Source: CAZTYW01 sp964617695
GTDB lineage: Bacteria > Chloroflexota > Dehalococcoidia > UBA2247 > RBG-13-53-26
DNA: 64,000 bases
Direction of reading: 5' to 3'
Assembly (NCBI GenBank): GCA_964617695.1
Contig: CAZTYW010000003.1
Span: forward strand, 1 to 64,000
A program made the position numbers and the translations under genes. Under the pieces are notes generated by a model. It was not told where the DNA came from, searched no databases, and saw only the letters and a list, made by a program, of their open reading frames with translations. This document shows positions 61,961 to 64,000 of the stretch, piece by piece (the stretch's first letter is position 1; every line of letters starts with the position of its first letter).

Positions 61961-63256
61961 GTGACGGTATCGGTAGTCAGATTCGACAAATCGCCGGATC
62001 CGCTTGGTGAAGCCATCGAACTGTGCAATGGGTTTGAGGGATTACAGCCCCGTGCCAGGGTCTTGTTGAAACCCAATATCACCTTCTGTTGGAACATGCC
62101 GCCGTATGGAATGGTGACTACCTCGAAGGTTTTGGACGGTCTCGTACGGTTGCTGCTCGAACACGGTTGCCAGGACATCTCTATCGGCGAAGGCACTACT
62201 GACGTATTCGGCAGCAATACGAGAAAGGGCTACAGGTGGACGGGCATTGACAGGCTGGCCAAGAGATACGGCGTGAAGCTGGTTGACCTCAGCAAAGGCC
62301 CGTTCCAGGAGACAGATCTGGGTGAGGTCAAAGTCCGAATCGCCAGGGCAGCTATGGACACAGATTTCCTGATCAACGTTCCCGTACTGAAGACGCATGG
62401 CCACACGAAGGTCTCGTTGGGTTTCAAGAATCTGAAAGGCTGTCTCAGCAGGGCTTCGAAGAAGAGGTTTCATACGTGTGATCGTTTGAACCATATGGTT
62501 TACCTTTTGAATGAAGTGGTCAGGAGCGACCTGACCATAATTGATGGAATATACATGCTGGAACGGGGGCCGGATACGCTGTTGGGTATGGCTCACCGCA
62601 AGGATCTGATCATAGCCAGCCGCGACATATTTGCCTGCGACGTTGTAGGAAGCGCCGTACTGGGGATCGATCCGTCGCAGGTTGCCTATCTGAGAGAATA
62701 CGCCGAGAACCACAACCGGTCCCTGGATGTCAGCGAAATCCAGATCAAAGGAGAAGACGTCAAGAATCTGAAAGAGAATCTCAGGTGGAGGGCGGACGTA
62801 AACAGTGAGTTACTTGCCCCACGAGGGATAACCGGGTTGTCTGTCCCATATCCGGGGGATACTTTGTGTTCTCACTGCTACGTGATGCTCACCTCGGCAC
62901 TGCTGGTGTTTGGCAAGGATAATCCAAACATGGATTTTGGCAAGGCCGAAGTCTACTGCGGGAAAGAGCTAAAGGCGAACCAGGAGTGTGACAGGGTCTT
63001 CCTGTATGGTGACTGCGCCATCGGGAACAACAGGGATTTGCAGAATGGGTACAGGATAAAGGGGTGCCCGCCCCGGTTCATGAACACCATGTTTGTCCTG
63101 TCGAAAACGCTTTTGAAGAAGCCAAGGATGTTCAGGGTCATGCTGTGGAGGACTATCAAGGTGGCTGCCATAAAGGCGGGACTGTACACCGAGCCTTTTT
63201 CCAAGTGGCAGCGTTACCGGTCAAAGGAATTTGACATAAGCCACTTCAGTGCCTGA
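61961..63256 (+). CDS. DUF362 domain protein
   Basis: 431 residues from GTG 61961 (AAAGGA upstream). VLLKPNITFCWNMPP, ISIGEGTTD, INVPVLKTHGHTKVSLGFKNLKGC and VVGSAVLGIDP are the DUF362 core. Cysteines in TLCSHCY and ...YGDCAIGNN may bind a metal or cluster, although the ferredoxin tail found in many relatives is absent. Biochemical role unknown; often beside redox or cofactor genes. Confidence 0.85.
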   Translation: MTVSVVRFDKSPDPLGEAIELCNGFEGLQPRARVLLKPNITFCWNMPPYGMVTTSKVLDGLVRLLLEHGCQDISIGEGTTDVFGSNTRKGYRWTGIDRLAKRYGVKLVDLSKGPFQETDLGEVKVRIARAAMDTDFLINVPVLKTHGHTKVSLGFKNLKGCLSRASKKRFHTCDRLNHMVYLLNEVVRSDLTIIDGIYMLERGPDTLLGMAHRKDLIIASRDIFACDVVGSAVLGIDPSQVAYLREYAENHNRSLDVSEIQIKGEDVKNLKENLRWRADVNSELLAPRGITGLSVPYPGDTLCSHCYVMLTSALLVFGKDNPNMDFGKAEVYCGKELKANQECDRVFLYGDCAIGNNRDLQNGYRIKGCPPRFMNTMFVLSKTLLKKPRMFRVMLWRTIKVAAIKAGLYTEPFSKWQRYRSKEFDISHFSA

Positions 63257-63276
63257 TGGGCGACTGACTGGCCGAC

Positions 63277-64000
63277 TCAACGAGGTGACTGGCCGTGCCT
63301 CAGGCAGAACCTGTTGAGGTACTCAGGCAAGGCCTGTTCCATCTCCTCCCGGCTGAAATTGCTGGCCTCGATGCGGCTCCCCACATCGGACAGCACTTCG
63401 CCTGGGCGGCGACCGTCTACCAGTGGCTTGAACCTGTCCTGGTGCCGCACTCCCACCGACTCAGCCACCAGGCTGACGTAGTTGCGTACTTCGAGGGCGT
63501 ATTCGTGCTCCAGGGGTGCGAAGCTCTGAAGGCAGCCGACGCAGATAGTAGTCATGATGTCGGCACCGGTTGCGCTGGCCTCCTTGAGCGGGGCCCGCCG
63601 CATGGGTTCGCTTATCTCGGGACGACTGACGTTGGTCAGGCCTCCGCAGCAGAGGGAGTTGTCCCGGTTGTGCTCCATCTCCACCAACGTGATGCCAGGA
63701 ACAGCGCGGAGGAGTGTCCGCGTCGCCTCGTACATACCCATACGGGCTGCAGCGCAGTTGTCGTGTACGGCGACCCTCTTGTCTATGCGATGCTTGAACG
63801 GAATTCGGTCCAGATTCTCGACCAGGAACTGGATTAGCTCACAGGACTCGAAGGGGAGGGTCATGAACCTGGGCAGAATGGCGGAGCACATCATATGGCA
63901 GCCGTGGCAGAAGAAGACGGCCTTCTTCGGCTTGAAGGCGGCGATATTGGAGATGAAGTCGCGGCTCATTTCCTGGGAGGCCTCCATGTCACCCCACAGC
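63277..64000 (-). CDS. CCG-domain iron-sulfur protein (HdrB/HdrD-like), N-terminus beyond window
   Basis: At least 241 residues; the frame is open to the window edge, and the ATG at 63987 has homology-like sequence before it, so the gene continues outside. FCHGCHMMC then a canonical CX34CCX34CxxC motif (from HDNC, via LCCGG, to CVGC), which in heterodisulfide reductase binds a non-cubane [4Fe-4S] cluster. Family members reduce disulfides or oxidise lactate/glycerol-3-phosphate with quinones. Partner genes lie outside. Confidence 0.85.
   Translation of the reverse strand, partial: LWGDMEASQEMSRDFISNIAAFKPKKAVFFCHGCHMMCSAILPRFMTLPFESCELIQFLVENLDRIPFKHRIDKRVAVHDNCAAARMGMYEATRTLLRAVPGITLVEMEHNRDNSLCCGGLTNVSRPEISEPMRRAPLKEASATGADIMTTICVGCLQSFAPLEHEYALEVRNYVSLVAESVGVRHQDRFKPLVDGRRPGEVLSDVGSRIEASNFSREEMEQALPEYLNRFCLRHGQSPR

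Noticed and set aside
1..64000. CRISPR arrays, transposases, integrases, prophage or toxin-antitoxin genes
   Set aside because: None found: no spaced direct repeats, no IS-type proteins, and composition is even along the window.

Overview
The window is a scaffold piece (about 57% G+C, five runs of exactly 100 N marking joins of unknown length) from a bacterium that looks like an uncultured anaerobic Chloroflexota, probably Dehalococcoidia-like. That placement is inference. It rests on the gene families present: a PPi-type phosphofructokinase, archaeal-type phosphoglycerate mutase, a remA-gmk pair, a SufC/SufB-only iron-sulfur machinery, a YIP1-like membrane protein, a TPR protein beside gyrA, 2-oxoacid:ferredoxin oxidoreductase, and MetF/MetV of the methyl branch of the Wood-Ljungdahl pathway.

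Layout. 1-7 kb: a flavin dehydrogenase, a small methyltransferase-like gene and two convergent ABC-2 export systems (one interrupted by a gap). 7-11 kb: a methyltransferase, a tandem ACT protein and a delta-alpha-beta-gamma 2-oxoacid:ferredoxin oxidoreductase operon (gap between beta and gamma). 11-17 kb: a URO-D family protein, a nicotinamidase-nicotinate phosphoribosyltransferase fusion, rsfS, and the AmmeMemoRadiSam genes amrS and amrA. 16.6-18 kb: a glycosyltransferase-GtrA protein and a biotin carrier domain on either side of a gap. 18-22.5 kb: a LOG-like protein, enolase, an MBL hydrolase, a 31-residue bS22/COX24-type protein and GAPDH. 22.5-27.3 kb: an iron-sulfur redox cluster (NapH-like membrane ferredoxin, MBL protein, HoxU/NuoG-like ferredoxin), thioredoxin, an IscU-like scaffold and a glycyl-radical-enzyme activase. 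27.5-32 kb: two degenerate receiver proteins, PPi-PFK and class II aldolase. 32-36 kb: a radical SAM protein, an SDR epimerase, tRNA-Pro(CGG) and apgM. 36-41.4 kb: lysC-tyrA-aroA-remA-gmk, then mazG. 41.4-50 kb: gyrA, a TPR protein, copA, exonuclease III, a ferritin-like protein and wrbA. 50-52.6 kb: sufC-sufB and a YIP1-like gene split by a gap. 53-60 kb: a NarX-type kinase and NarL-type regulator, then a tight operon of a GltD-like flavoprotein fused to ferredoxin and MvhD domains, metV, metF and a double-receiver protein. 60-64 kb: a condensation/wax-ester-synthase-fold acyltransferase, a DUF362 protein and a CCG-domain (HdrB/D-like) protein running off the end.

Together the genes describe a strict anaerobe with ferredoxin-centred metabolism: glycolysis/gluconeogenesis around PPi-PFK, oxidative decarboxylation of 2-oxoacids onto ferredoxin, and C1 metabolism through methylene-tetrahydrofolate reductase. 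The most promising candidate system is the 55.5-60 kb operon. There one polypeptide joins a GltD/NfnB-like flavoprotein, two [4Fe-4S] clusters and an MvhD domain directly upstream of MetV and MetF, which suggests an alternative electron-input module for methylene-THF reductase. Other points of interest are the fused NAD-salvage enzyme, receiver domains that have lost key residues, two genes that seem to start at CTG and ATC, and two strongly folded intergenic elements (37.4 kb and 34.5 kb).
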